Shown here piece by piece: positions 53,464 through 62,386 of a stretch of 64,000 bases of DNA; positions within the stretch are counted from its first letter, which is position 1; the number at the start of each line of letters is the position of its first letter. This DNA comes from Virgibacillus salarius (lineage in GTDB: Bacteria; Bacillota; Bacilli; Bacillales; Amphibacillaceae), in assembly GCF_039521925.1 (NCBI RefSeq), contig NZ_BAAACY010000063.1, positions 1 to 64,000 of the forward strand, written 5' to 3'. The translations under genes and the position numbers were made by a program. Under the pieces are notes generated by a model that saw only the letters and a program-made list of their open reading frames with translations, did no database searches and was not told the origin of the DNA.

Positions 53464-53493
53464 AAACGGCTTGCCCGTGTGGACTAGCCGTTT
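53464..53493 (-). terminator. Rho-independent terminator on the minus strand
   Basis: AAACGGCT...AGCCGTTT on the minus strand is followed by a run of T residues. It should end the amidohydrolase transcript, 240 bp downstream of its stop, beyond repeat copy L. Confidence 0.75.
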
Positions 53494-53621
53494 GACTACT
53501 TAATAATGCTTATTCTGTTGTATACTGCTTATGGCTGAAAGAATATATTGATTACCTTGTTATAATAGCTACAAAGTTAAAATATTAAAATAGAAAGGTA
53601 ATATCTTTGTTTAGTAATGAA

Positions 53622-53708
53622 GTCAGCAGTCGCCCCCACTTAACCATATTGGTTTCACTTTCTTATATTGAAGTGAGAGTCTTACTGCCAACTATCTGCG
53701 AGATTTAA
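53622..53708 (+). repeat. Structured repeat family, copy L (3' half only)
   Basis: GTCAGCAGTCGCCCCCACTTAAC, CATATTGGTTTCACTTTC, TGAAGTGAGAGTCTTACTGCC and GCGAGATTTAA: only the second hairpin remains, with CCCACTT/AAGTGAG pairing. Confidence 0.75.
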
Positions 53709-53734
53709 TACTCATATTAAATAGTGCCTACATG

Positions 53735-55354
53735 TTAGGCGCTTGCCTCAGTATTTTGATAAATCGTGTTTCCTTCCTTAATAGTCTCTACTACGTTAAT
53801 GTTATGAATCGCCTCTTTATCTATCGTGAGCGGGTTCTGATCCAATATTACTAAATCTGCATATTTTCCGACGGCAATGCTCCCTTTTGTATCCTCCTCA
53901 AAATATTGATACGCCGCATTGATGGTAACGGCTTGTAACGCTTCGTAAACAGTAACACATTCCTCTTCTCCAATTCGCCGACCACTTCTAGTTTTACGAT
54001 TCACAGCACACCAAATGGCATGAAGCATGTCAGGTTTAACAACAGGGGAGTCCTGATGAAAATTAACAGCCAATCCTTTATCGAAGGCTGTTTTTGCTGG
54101 ACTAATTCTGCTACCTCGTTCTTCCCCTAAGTTTTTGAGGTGTACATCTCCCCAGTAGAAGGTGTGCACATTGAAAATCGACGGAATCATATTTAATTCA
54201 ACCATTTTGTCCAATTGATCACTACGTACAGTTTGACAATGAATCATTACTGGACGCAGCTTGTGTTTATTCGGATTAGCTGCGTCTTTTAAGGATTCCT
54301 CATAGCTTCGTAGTAACTGATCCGATGCGGCATCTCCATTACAGTGTGTCAGTAATTGAACATCATCATTAAGCGCAGTTAAAACAAATTTCTTTACCTC
54401 TTCATCTTGGAACCACGCATACCCTCTGTAATCCGTTTCTCCTTCATATGGTTCCGTTAACCAAGCTGTTTTTCCTTGTGGAGAACCGTCCAAAAAAAGC
54501 TTATATCCTCCAAGTTTAAACCGATTGCTGTACTTTTTAGCATACCTTTCGTATTGTTGTAGCAATTCTGTTGGTGCTTCCATTACTAATGGATAGGCAA
54601 CGATATCTATCATGAGCTTGTTCTGATCTGCTAAGGTATGGAAAAGCTGCATCATTTCTTTACTTGTAGCACCGTCCTGGCAAGTCGTAATCCCATTTTT
54701 AATATATATTTCTTGACCTTGCTGCATCATCGCTGCAAAATTTGTCCCAATATCACTTACTACCTCTTCTCGGATAGCCATCATACTTGCTTCTTCTAAA
54801 TATCCATTGGGCTCTAGTGATCCTCTTACTCTACCAATCTTACCGCCTTCATGATCTTTCGTATTTTCATCAATTCCAGCAAACTGTAAGGCCATGTCAT
54901 TGACACAACCCATATGAGCAGATGTATGCATGACGATAACCATTCTATCCATCGACACTTGATTAAGTATTTCTTTGGTTGGATGCTGCTTTTCTTGTAA
55001 TACATTATGGTCGTAACCAAAACCAATAACTGGATCGGTATCTCTCAATTGCTTCTCTTCTATATAAGACTTTAATGCGGTCACAATCTCATCGAAATTG
55101 TTACATGTACTTAAATCACACAAAGCTGCAACAGGACCAACCATCGAAACATGGCTATGAGGATCAATAAAGGAAGGTAACAACGTATGACCTTGTAAAT
55201 TATGTTTTTCAATGTTGCCATTGTGTAATAGGGATTCAAACTTAGCTAACGAACCAAGGTCTTGAATGACACCTTTCTCTACCAATACAGCTTCGACTGA
55301 TTCCTTGTCTTTTTCCATCGTGATAATTTCTCCACCATAATATAGCTTTTTCAT
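53735..55354 (-). CDS. Amidohydrolase (YtcJ-like)
   Basis: A 539-residue metal-dependent amidohydrolase of the YtcJ/exoenzyme-regulatory AepA group. Metal ligands: FIDPHSHVSM (HxH), Lys region GYKLFLDGSPQGKTAWLTEP, LLTHCNGDAASDQ, PVMIHCQTV and FHQDSPVV. C-terminal beta-sandwich segment KGSIAVGKYADLVILDQNPL. Substrate unknown. Monocistronic, with its terminator at 53464. Confidence 0.92.
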   Translation of the reverse strand: MKKLYYGGEIITMEKDKESVEAVLVEKGVIQDLGSLAKFESLLHNGNIEKHNLQGHTLLPSFIDPHSHVSMVGPVAALCDLSTCNNFDEIVTALKSYIEEKQLRDTDPVIGFGYDHNVLQEKQHPTKEILNQVSMDRMVIVMHTSAHMGCVNDMALQFAGIDENTKDHEGGKIGRVRGSLEPNGYLEEASMMAIREEVVSDIGTNFAAMMQQGQEIYIKNGITTCQDGATSKEMMQLFHTLADQNKLMIDIVAYPLVMEAPTELLQQYERYAKKYSNRFKLGGYKLFLDGSPQGKTAWLTEPYEGETDYRGYAWFQDEEVKKFVLTALNDDVQLLTHCNGDAASDQLLRSYEESLKDAANPNKHKLRPVMIHCQTVRSDQLDKMVELNMIPSIFNVHTFYWGDVHLKNLGEERGSRISPAKTAFDKGLAVNFHQDSPVVKPDMLHAIWCAVNRKTRSGRRIGEEECVTVYEALQAVTINAAYQYFEEDTKGSIAVGKYADLVILDQNPLTIDKEAIHNINVVETIKEGNTIYQNTEASA

Positions 55355-55525
55355 TGTAATTCACCTATCCTTTTAAAAATAGGGAGTTTCTGCCCATCCC
55401 CTTGAAAAGGTGGAAGAAGGAACGTTTGATTAACAAATCTTTCAAAAAAATGAGTGCCTGGATTTTTCCACAAAGGGCCCATTTACTATCAAGAAAACAA
55501 TAAACATTGACTTGTAAAAGAAGGT

Positions 55526-55690
55526 TTAACTAGTCCTTTGTCTTTCTTCCACCATCTTTTTTAATTCTTCTTGTCCGTTTCTAACAGATTCAATTTCTTT
55601 TATCGTTTTCAATTTTTCTGCTATAGGTTTCAATACTTCTTGAAGTATTCCTTGAAAGCACAGCGCCTTTTCATCTTCTTTTATTTGCAT
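55526..55690 (-). CDS. Small putative protein, 54 aa
   Basis: Starts MQIKEDEKALCFQGILQEVL and ends ERQRTS. Highly charged and helical, consistent with a short coiled coil. GGAGG sits only two bases before the ATG, closer than ideal, so translation is uncertain. Family not recognised. Upstream on the minus strand lies a flavohaemoglobin fragment. Confidence 0.45.
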   Translation of the reverse strand: MQIKEDEKALCFQGILQEVLKPIAEKLKTIKEIESVRNGQEELKKMVEERQRTS

Positions 55691-55756
55691 TCCTCCATTT
55701 TATCGCGTCTAATTCAATAAAGCGAGCGTTTCAAACTTATGATTCCTCGATAGTAT

Positions 55757-55966
55757 TTAAATAACATACAAAAGAAGTAACGTTTTGGTGTTCCTGCGTA
55801 AATTATCTACATGTTCCCTCATCGCGTGAACTTCACGATTCTGTACTGCGTGGATAAACGTGATTTCACATCCTGCTTGGTTTTCAACCAATGTATTCAG
55901 TATACTCATCATCGGTGTAATTCTTCCGCAAGTATCTCTCGGGATCAATATAATTAATGCATACAC
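55757..55966 (-). pseudogene. hmp: Flavohaemoglobin fragment
   Basis: A 69-codon frame reads ITPMMSILNTLVENQAGCEI and TFIHAVQNREVHAMREHVDN, the NAD-binding end of the reductase domain of flavohaemoprotein Hmp (TPMMSMLNT...V.FIHAA.N...HAMRD). The globin and FAD parts and the C-terminal end are missing. Remnant only. Confidence 0.8.
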
Positions 55967-56000
55967 CTCAGTTGAAATTGCACGTCAGGCTGAAAGGACA

Positions 56001-56034
56001 CTTAAAGGGCATCTGTACTACAATGCCCTTTAAG
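56001..56034. repeat. Perfect 12-bp hairpin
   Basis: CTTAAAGGGCAT and ATGCCCTTTAAG flank ten bases. No T-run on either side. The surrounding 55967-56320 stretch has no other recognisable feature. Confidence 0.75.
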
Positions 56035-56320
56035 TTACCCACTCTACTCCATTATAGGTTGGGGAAAGAGAGAATGGATATTCTGGGGAAAGGAGCTGTA
56101 CATTACTTCCCTTTAGTACCAATAACATACTTAAAAATTATTACATTTTAGAGAATGTCCTTGCTGGAAATTACGAAATTTTTTTAATTCTATCATTCTT
56201 TCAACAAAGAAAAACCGCATGTAACAATGCGATCGACAGCAAAAAATAATTCTAAAATATTTTCATGATCATGTTTCCCTTTTGTAATATTTCTTTTTAC
56301 CCTGTTTATGGTGACATCAA

Positions 56321-58642
56321 TTATTTTGGCAGGAATAGAATAGCATCACCAATATCTCTTTCACCTGAATTATCGGAAGGATGGTTAATTAATTGACTTC
56401 CAACTGTCATTGTTGTGGATCCTCCACCATCAAGATTCATTGCTTCATAAGCACCCAAGCTTTTCATAAGCTTTGCCGACTCTTCAAAGGTTACTCCAAC
56501 ACTATTCATTGGATCCCTACCATCTACAGTTACAAAGATTATATTACCATTTGCTTTAATGCCAGCAAGTGTTCTAGGGTGGCGGCTTTTAACAAAACTA
56601 TTGAAAAAGTCTTCGCTCCAACGAAACCCTTCTTCTTCTGAGTGAATATCTATTTTTCCGTCATCCAGAATGCGTGGTCCTCCATTTATAATACTAGTGT
56701 ACCTTTTGGCTGGCACCGATTTCCCATCTAATGATAAATGAGTTTCAACTTCGATTGACATACCGATCTGAGCATTTTGGCTTAACCATTTTATAGTGTC
56801 TCCAGTGGCAGCAAGCACTGCCCCATTTACTGGGATATTGCCACCTCTATTATGACGAATATCCGTTACCTTCCCTTTTGCATCTAAAACAACCTCTAAG
56901 CCATTTCCTGCCGGCGTCTCATCTCCAAAAATGGGTTTAAACAAAATTAGTTCGTCATCATCTGTACATGTGACATCGTGTTTTGGATCTTCTTTTCGTT
57001 CGTCCTCTGAAGTACCACCACAACTACGGATCAACCCTGGCTTTCTATTCAGACCATCTATAATTGATTTTTCCCCATTTGAGGAGATAGCTTTTAAATC
57101 TGTTTCCACATTTGCAATAGAGGCCTTGTTTTCACTCAAGTCTGAAAACAATAAACTCGTTCTATCCCCTACTGATTCACTAACAACTTCCCCATTCACC
57201 ATTGAAACACCTGCTAAATCACCTGGTGTCCCATCGTTTGCTCCTACAACAAAGTATCCCCCGTTCACAGCAGCAAGTGAATTCATGCGTTGCGATATAC
57301 TTGTCAATTGTTCCTTCCCCTTAACCACATCATTGGATAAAAATGACCTAATTTCACCTTTAAATTTATCTGGATTGACTTCTAAAACATCAATATTCCA
57401 CGGACCTGTGTTTTGAACCCCATTATTTTCAGTTGGGTTCCCACGGTCAATATGTGTATGTGATAGGCCAGGTGCAATTTCCTTCTTTTCACGAGATTCT
57501 TCCAACCATGGATCCCCTAAATCCAACCTTTGCCACTTGTTTATAAGATAAGCCGCATCCCTTTTGAGCTTCTGATATACCTCATCAGAAATTAATTGAT
57601 TCTTTTTCTGCTGATTAATCAATGTTTGAAATCCATTCAGATGCTTGACGACTTTTTGAGGCAAATTTTTACCCTCAAAATGACTGACCGTTTTCAGATG
57701 CATGATTAAAGAATGAACTGCGCGCTTATTTGTGATTAAACCTGTTTCTTCAAAGTATTCTATTAGTTTTGTCATCCCATCTGCATGAAGCGGATTCTCT
57801 CCTGGTTTAATCGTAATATCTGCTACTAAAGGAAGATGATCAGATGCCAATGAGTGAATTACCTGACTGGAACTGACATTTAGTCTTGGAGATGTTAAAA
57901 CATAATCGATTCTTTTTGTAGGGGAATCCGCCGGATACGTATATCCAAAGCCATCGTCATTAACAGACCAGACATCTGTATAAATTTGAAAAAGTGATTG
58001 CATTTCAGTTGCATTAGGCGTGGCATTTAAATCACCCACCAATACGTTATTATTATGCCTAGAAGTAATTTCCACTATGTCCTCTACTTGCCTTGCACGT
58101 ACATTAGAACTCAAATGTGAGGTATGTGTTACATAGAACCATACTTCTCCCCCAGCAACGTATACTTGTGCTTCCAATAGCCCTCTTTGCTCCTCATCAT
58201 CTGTCAATTTCGTTAACTTGTAGTTTTTTGAATCAAGAATAGGATATTTGCTTAATATCGCTGTTCCATATTGGTGATTATGAGCCTGTCCTTCTTCAGG
58301 TGGATAGTTAAGATTGGGACCAAAAACGTAATGCATATCTAACATTTCAGCGAGCTCTTTAGCCTGATTTTTAAAGTCACTTCTCTCTGACCAATGATTA
58401 TCTACTTCCTGAAGACCGATGATATCCGCATTAGACTGACGAATTTGTTCCGCTATTCGTTCTAAATCCAATTTACCATCCATTCCCTCTCCATGGCGAA
58501 TGTTGTACGTCATTACTTTCATTTGTAAAGACTTTTCTCCCAAATCCGAAGAGGAATTCTCCGCTGCCACCATACTTCCATACATAGCTATAGACAACGA
58601 TAGTAAAACGATCGCAAACAGAACTATAACTGATCTTTTAAT
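56321..58642 (-). CDS. Secreted fusion: EEP nuclease-like domain + FIMAH + phosphodiester glycosidase
   Basis: About 773 residues. Upstream of the first TTG (58597) the frame stays open and encodes IKRSVIVLFAIVLLSLSIAM, a classic signal peptide, starting at an ATT (58642) seven bases after AGGAGG; translation probably starts at this rare codon. Domains: endonuclease/exonuclease/phosphatase (about 40-285; MTYNIRHGEG, GLQEVDNHWSE, HTSHLSS, GDLNATPN, SDHLPLVADI), a FIMAH-type helical segment (about 290-375), and an NAGPA-like phosphodiester glycosidase domain (about 410-773; AAVNGGYFV, NLDGGGSTTM). It probably acts on wall teichoic acid-like or nucleic acid phosphodiesters outside the cell; substrate is inference. 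Confidence 0.88.
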   Translation of the reverse strand: MKRSVIVLFAIVLLSLSIAMYGSMVAAENSSSDLGEKSLQMKVMTYNIRHGEGMDGKLDLERIAEQIRQSNADIIGLQEVDNHWSERSDFKNQAKELAEMLDMHYVFGPNLNYPPEEGQAHNHQYGTAILSKYPILDSKNYKLTKLTDDEEQRGLLEAQVYVAGGEVWFYVTHTSHLSSNVRARQVEDIVEITSRHNNNVLVGDLNATPNATEMQSLFQIYTDVWSVNDDGFGYTYPADSPTKRIDYVLTSPRLNVSSSQVIHSLASDHLPLVADITIKPGENPLHADGMTKLIEYFEETGLITNKRAVHSLIMHLKTVSHFEGKNLPQKVVKHLNGFQTLINQQKKNQLISDEVYQKLKRDAAYLINKWQRLDLGDPWLEESREKKEIAPGLSHTHIDRGNPTENNGVQNTGPWNIDVLEVNPDKFKGEIRSFLSNDVVKGKEQLTSISQRMNSLAAVNGGYFVVGANDGTPGDLAGVSMVNGEVVSESVGDRTSLLFSDLSENKASIANVETDLKAISSNGEKSIIDGLNRKPGLIRSCGGTSEDERKEDPKHDVTCTDDDELILFKPIFGDETPAGNGLEVVLDAKGKVTDIRHNRGGNIPVNGAVLAATGDTIKWLSQNAQIGMSIEVETHLSLDGKSVPAKRYTSIINGGPRILDDGKIDIHSEEEGFRWSEDFFNSFVKSRHPRTLAGIKANGNIIFVTVDGRDPMNSVGVTFEESAKLMKSLGAYEAMNLDGGGSTTMTVGSQLINHPSDNSGERDIGDAILFLPK

Positions 58643-59063
58643 GTTTCTCCCTCCTAAAAAAATAGTTGAATTATAGCTAAACCTCAGATTTCACAATGTG
58701 AGATTTACACCTAGATTGGGGTTCTTTATATAATTAATATTTATTGCTTCATAAGTTATTCGTTAATCAACGTTAACTTTTTATTAATTCTCGCAGAAAA
58801 CGAACTCCATAAAATCCGCTCCATCGTTTCTCCATACTTTTAAGTAATTCAGCAATCTCTATTATTATGCATCATAACGCTTTGACAGTTTCTCCTGATG
58901 GGCATGGAACATGTGCTTAGTGCGGTGATAAAGTTTACTGCCGGAATGGGTTATTAGACGGAATTATTCAAAATGACTATACGCTTATATGCTTTTCTTG
59001 CCTTACTGCCAGTTATATTTAGGATAAATGGTGATACAATATGCAAAGGGAGGGAAATACAAA
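58643..59063. other. Intergenic region with a degenerate structured repeat
   Basis: The first part is the AT-rich leader of the secreted fusion gene. At 58990-59029, CTTGCCTTACTGCCAGTTATATTTAGGATAAA matches the 3' end of the structured repeat family, and GATAAAGTTTACTGCCGG at 58926 may be its degraded 5' part. AAAGGGAGGGAAATAC at the end is the ribosome-binding site of the next gene. Confidence 0.55.
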
Positions 59064-59402
59064 ATGGAATTCGAATTTGGGAATGCTGCTATTATTCTAC
59101 CCCCTTTACACATTACCATTATGGCAGTAATCATTATTTTCTTTTTAGTAAGGTGGAGTAAGCAATTAGAAACACGACGTTTTACGATTTTCTTTTACTT
59201 TCTAATAAGTACAAACATTGCTCCGTTTTATTCTCATACTAACGAGCAGGGAAGCTTTGAGCTATGGATTCCCTTAGGGTCTATAGTAATTTTCCTGTAC
59301 TTGTTTCACAGCAAAGGAAGAAACCATCCTTCTAAAATAAAAGCAAGCATTCTAGGGCTTTCCATAGCTTTATATCAATTGATTCTTCAATATGTTGGGT
59401 AA
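59064..59402 (+). CDS. Small membrane protein, 112 aa
   Basis: Start at 59064 because GGGAGGG lies 7-9 bases upstream; a longer frame lacks one. Three or four hydrophobic segments (AIILPPLHITIMAVIIIFFL, FTIFFYFLISTNIAPFY, LWIPLGSIVIFLYLF, ILGLSIALYQLILQYVG). No family recognised. Confidence 0.72.
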   Translation: MEFEFGNAAIILPPLHITIMAVIIIFFLVRWSKQLETRRFTIFFYFLISTNIAPFYSHTNEQGSFELWIPLGSIVIFLYLFHSKGRNHPSKIKASILGLSIALYQLILQYVG

Positions 59403-59433
59403 TTCTTCGATTCTATTAAAGGGATAAGCTATT

Positions 59434-59553
59434 CTTGAATAAGAAGGAGCTTTCTGAATTAGTCAGAATAGGGAAAAGGAAATTTTCTAATGCTTTGCTT
59501 ATACAATCTGTTTATAATTTACTACAACAAAAAATGGTTAAACCCCTCCCTTA
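59434..59553 (+). pseudogene. Possible 39-codon coding remnant
   Basis: The frame LNKKELSELVRIGKRKFSNA, LLIQSVYNLLQQKMVKPLP ends in TAA. It has amphipathic, protein-like composition but no ribosome-binding site. It could be the C-terminus of a lost gene. Confidence 0.3.
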
Positions 59554-59587
59554 AACGGAGCTGTTGAAGTGAATATTTTATTGATAT

Positions 59588-59767
59588 GATAAAGGGAAAC
59601 TTTAATCAGAATGGGGATTGGTTTATCCCGCCACTAATTGTTCGTACCTCAAGGGTATGACTTATAGGCTTTGGACATTTACTGACAGTTGATCCCCACT
59701 TTTCCATATTGGTTACTCTTTATTGCTTGGAGTGGGGGGCTTACTGCCACTTATATGTGGGATAAGA
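59588..59767 (+). repeat. Structured repeat family, copy N (full length)
   Basis: GATAAAGGGAAACTTTAATCA, hairpin one weakened, GTACCTCAAGGGTATGACTTA, ACTGACAG...CTGCCACT and GTGGGATAAG. It shares ACCTCAAGGG with the neighbouring copy O, so these two are a sub-lineage. Confidence 0.83.
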
Positions 59768-59918
59768 AGATGAGCTATAGAACATCTTCTAAAGCGATAC
59801 TTCAAAGGTATCGCTTGTTTTAGTCTGGACTTTGGATGAAAAGCTCGAAATATTGACAGTTTAAAATTTATTTTTTCCTAAAAAGCGGAACTTTTCGGAA
59901 TGTTATTCAGTCTGTATA

Positions 59919-60107
59919 TATAAAGGGAAATTTCAATCCATTGTGGGAGTTATTTATCCCCCCACTGATTGTTCGTACCTCAAGGGTATGACCTATAGGC
60001 TTTGGAACCAATCGGACATTTACCGGCATTCGATTCCCCACTTCCATATTAGTTTCCCTTTATTGCTTGGGATCGGGGTCTGACTGCCAGTTATATGTGA
60101 GATAAAG
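59919..60107 (+). repeat. Structured repeat family, copy O (leader of the sigma operon)
   Basis: TATAAAGGGAAATTTCAATCC, hairpin one, GTACCTCAAGGGTATGACCTA, ATTTACCGGCATTC...GACTGCCAGT and GTGAGATAAAG. Its last base lies about four bases before the GGAGG site of the ECF sigma gene, so in any transcript from upstream it forms the 5' leader. Confidence 0.85.
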
Positions 60108-60111
60108 GGAG

Positions 60112-60618
60112 GTGGTTGAAATCAGCCGTCTAAATGAAAAGGAAATATATGAAAGCCATTTTGAAAAGGTGTACAAAACAGCTTATTTTATTTTAAAAAA
60201 CGAAGAACTAGCAAAAGATGCCACACACGATACTTTTATAAAAGCGTTCAAACATTTGAACAAAATCAACCAGCATGCAAGAATTAATACTTGGATAACT
60301 ACTATTGCTACACGTACAGCTATTGATATCTATAATAAAAACAAAAAGCAAATAGCATATGAATTTAAAGAAGAAAACTATCTATCAAAGTCAGATGAGT
60401 TTAACGTTGAGATTGATGAGTTAGAAAATTATTTATACAACATTCCACCTGAACATAAACAAATATTGATTTTAAAATATATGGAAGAATTAACAGAGAA
60501 AGAAATTGCAAACCTTCTATCTATTAAACTAGGAACTGTGAAATCAAGAATATTTCGGGCAAAACAAAAATTATACGAACAGTATACGTTAGGAGGTGAA
60601 AATCGTGTTGGAGAATAA
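60112..60618 (+). CDS. ECF-type RNA polymerase sigma factor
   Basis: A 168-residue sigma-70 family protein: region 2 (ESHFEKVYKTAYFILKNEEL, DATHDTFIKAFKHLNKI, INTWITTIATRTAIDIYNKN) and region 4 (LPPEHKQILILKYMEELTEK-like, ...IANLLSIKLGTVKSRIFRAK). Start assigned to the GTG at 60112, which is unusually close to its own AGGGAGG; no better in-frame start was found. The next gene overlaps its end, as is normal for a sigma/anti-sigma pair. Confidence 0.9.
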   Translation: MVEISRLNEKEIYESHFEKVYKTAYFILKNEELAKDATHDTFIKAFKHLNKINQHARINTWITTIATRTAIDIYNKNKKQIAYEFKEENYLSKSDEFNVEIDELENYLYNIPPEHKQILILKYMEELTEKEIANLLSIKLGTVKSRIFRAKQKLYEQYTLGGENRVGE

Positions 60619-61288
60619 TCAGAATGAACAAAGGTTAAAGGAACACGTAACAAAGGAGATAGATTCGATTAGAGTGCCAACAGGATTGAAAGAAGAAATG
60701 TGGACACAGGTTCAGCCTGTACGTAAGAAGAGAAGAATACCTTCAAAAGTTCTTCCGTATATAGCTACGCTTGCATGTGTAGCCGTCTTAATTCCGCTTG
60801 GGTTAGCTGTATTACCTTTTAATTCGGAACCAACACCTAGTGACGTTGTAACAACTCAAGAAGAACAGATAAAGACAATAGAAACTGTATTACAGAATGC
60901 TCTTAATGGTCCAGATGCTGAATTGAAGCAAATATTTAATCGTGATACATCTATAGAAGACAGTATCCAATATGATAAAGAGCGTTTTAAAGAATATTTT
61001 GCCAATGATACAGCCTATATGGAATTTGTAAATAGTTACGGTGCAGTTTTAATGATCATTCCTATACGAAACGAATACACGCTGCAAGTAAAAGATATCA
61101 AATTTGAAAAAACAGATTCTAAAGAGATTATTTATAACTTTTCAGTTGAGGTACTGTACCAAAAAGAGGGCAGTGAAAAATCAGACGTTGAAGTTGTCGA
61201 TGGGCAAGCAAATCTTAATGAGGACCATAAAATAGAACGAATATTAATCCGATTAAACGACTTATGGAATGCTATAGAAAAAAACTAA
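60605..61288 (+). CDS. Probable anti-sigma factor (membrane)
   Basis: A 227-residue protein. GTG at 60605 lies 8 bases after AGGAGG and overlaps the sigma gene. Cytosolic N-terminus of about 55 residues (RLKEHVTKEIDSIRVPTGLK), one membrane segment (VLPYIATLACVAVLIPLGLA), then an extracytoplasmic domain. No zinc-binding HxxxCxxC motif is seen, so it is not a ZAS-type anti-sigma. Role inferred from position and topology. Confidence 0.78.
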   Translation: MLENNQNEQRLKEHVTKEIDSIRVPTGLKEEMWTQVQPVRKKRRIPSKVLPYIATLACVAVLIPLGLAVLPFNSEPTPSDVVTTQEEQIKTIETVLQNALNGPDAELKQIFNRDTSIEDSIQYDKERFKEYFANDTAYMEFVNSYGAVLMIIPIRNEYTLQVKDIKFEKTDSKEIIYNFSVEVLYQKEGSEKSDVEVVDGQANLNEDHKIERILIRLNDLWNAIEKN

Positions 61289-61291
61289 TGT

Positions 61292-61317
61292 AAAGGCGAT
61301 TTAGACCATCGTCTTTT
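61292..61317 (+). terminator. Terminator of the sigma/anti-sigma operon
   Basis: AAGGCGAT-TTAGACC-ATCGTCTT with one G-T pair, followed by TTTCTTT. Confidence 0.75.
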
Positions 61318-61473
61318 TCTTTACTACCGATAGTGGGTCGTTCACCCTTTTATACATGATAGTTGTTAATGAAAACTAAATCAGATGTACATTTAATAAC
61401 AAAAAATTCTCTTTTGGTTTAATTCCTTTTCACAGTTTCTAACCCTACCATATTGATTAGGATTATATAAGTA

Positions 61474-61500
61474 AAACAAGCCCCTCGTGGAAGCTTGTTT
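61474..61500 (-). terminator. Terminator of the YitT gene
   Basis: AAACAAGC and GCTTGTTT pair around a 9-base loop; T-rich tails on both sides allow use on either strand. Confidence 0.7.
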
Positions 61501-61504
61501 TATT

Positions 61505-62356
61505 TTAATTTGTACGAGTTCCACTAGTGACAAATCCTAGCTTCCCACCAACAACTTCTTTCACCTCATGAATGACAACAAAGGAACTTGGATCAATGGT
61601 TTGCACCTTCTTTTTGATTTTTAAAAGCTCCGTCTTTTTAATAACCGTATAGATAATTCTTTTATCTTTATTGACGTAGTATCCATATCCATAATAAATC
61701 GTGGCAGCATTACCAAATTCGTTTGTAATTACGTTAGAAATTTCTTCATATTTATCTGACATAATCGTCATCGCTTTCTTATTATGGAAACCTTCAATTA
61801 CTTGATCCGCTATTTTTGTACACAAATAGACAAATATAAAGCTATATAACATATTATTAATTCCAATAATAAATATGAAAGCTGCTATGATGATGCTATC
61901 CATATAAAATAGACTCTTAGAAAAGCTATATCCCTTTGTGTAATTTAATAAATATGCAAGAAGAGTTGTTCCACCGGTCGAGCCATCAGCGATGAAAATC
62001 AGACCTAAACCAGTCCCAAGTAATAATGCGCCAAATACAATGCCTAACACCATATCTTCAATACCAAACGGAACAAAGCTTAGGATACCAAGAAATAAAG
62101 AACTCATGGCAACACCTAATATGGTATAAAATATCGTTCTTTTCATTAAGAACTTATATGCGATCGCTATAAAAATAAGATTGATGATAAACGTACTTAT
62201 ACTTGTTGGGATCTGAAATAAATAGTATAGAATTAGAGACATACCAATTGTACTTCCATCACCTAATCTATTCGGAATAACAAAAAATTGAACGGATGCA
62301 GCAATCAGAAAAGATCCGACTATAATTAGAAGCACATCTTTTATAATGTTTTTCAT
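61505..62356 (-). CDS. YitT-family membrane protein
   Basis: A 283-residue protein. The ATG at 62356 is chosen because AGGGAGGTTATTT precedes it; the longer frame runs back into a repeat. Five to six membrane helices carry the family motifs FFVIPNRLGDGSTIGMSLIL and FIADGSTGGTTLLAYLLN. A C-terminal cytosolic DUF2179 domain follows (MSDKYEEISNVITNEFGNAA, ...FVVIHEVKEVVGG). Function not established. Confidence 0.93.
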   Translation of the reverse strand: MKNIIKDVLLIIVGSFLIAASVQFFVIPNRLGDGSTIGMSLILYYLFQIPTSISTFIINLIFIAIAYKFLMKRTIFYTILGVAMSSLFLGILSFVPFGIEDMVLGIVFGALLLGTGLGLIFIADGSTGGTTLLAYLLNYTKGYSFSKSLFYMDSIIIAAFIFIIGINNMLYSFIFVYLCTKIADQVIEGFHNKKAMTIMSDKYEEISNVITNEFGNAATIYYGYGYYVNKDKRIIYTVIKKTELLKIKKKVQTIDPSSFVVIHEVKEVVGGKLGFVTSGTRTN

Positions 62357-62386
62357 ATAAATAACCTCCCTAGCCAAAAAATTAAA

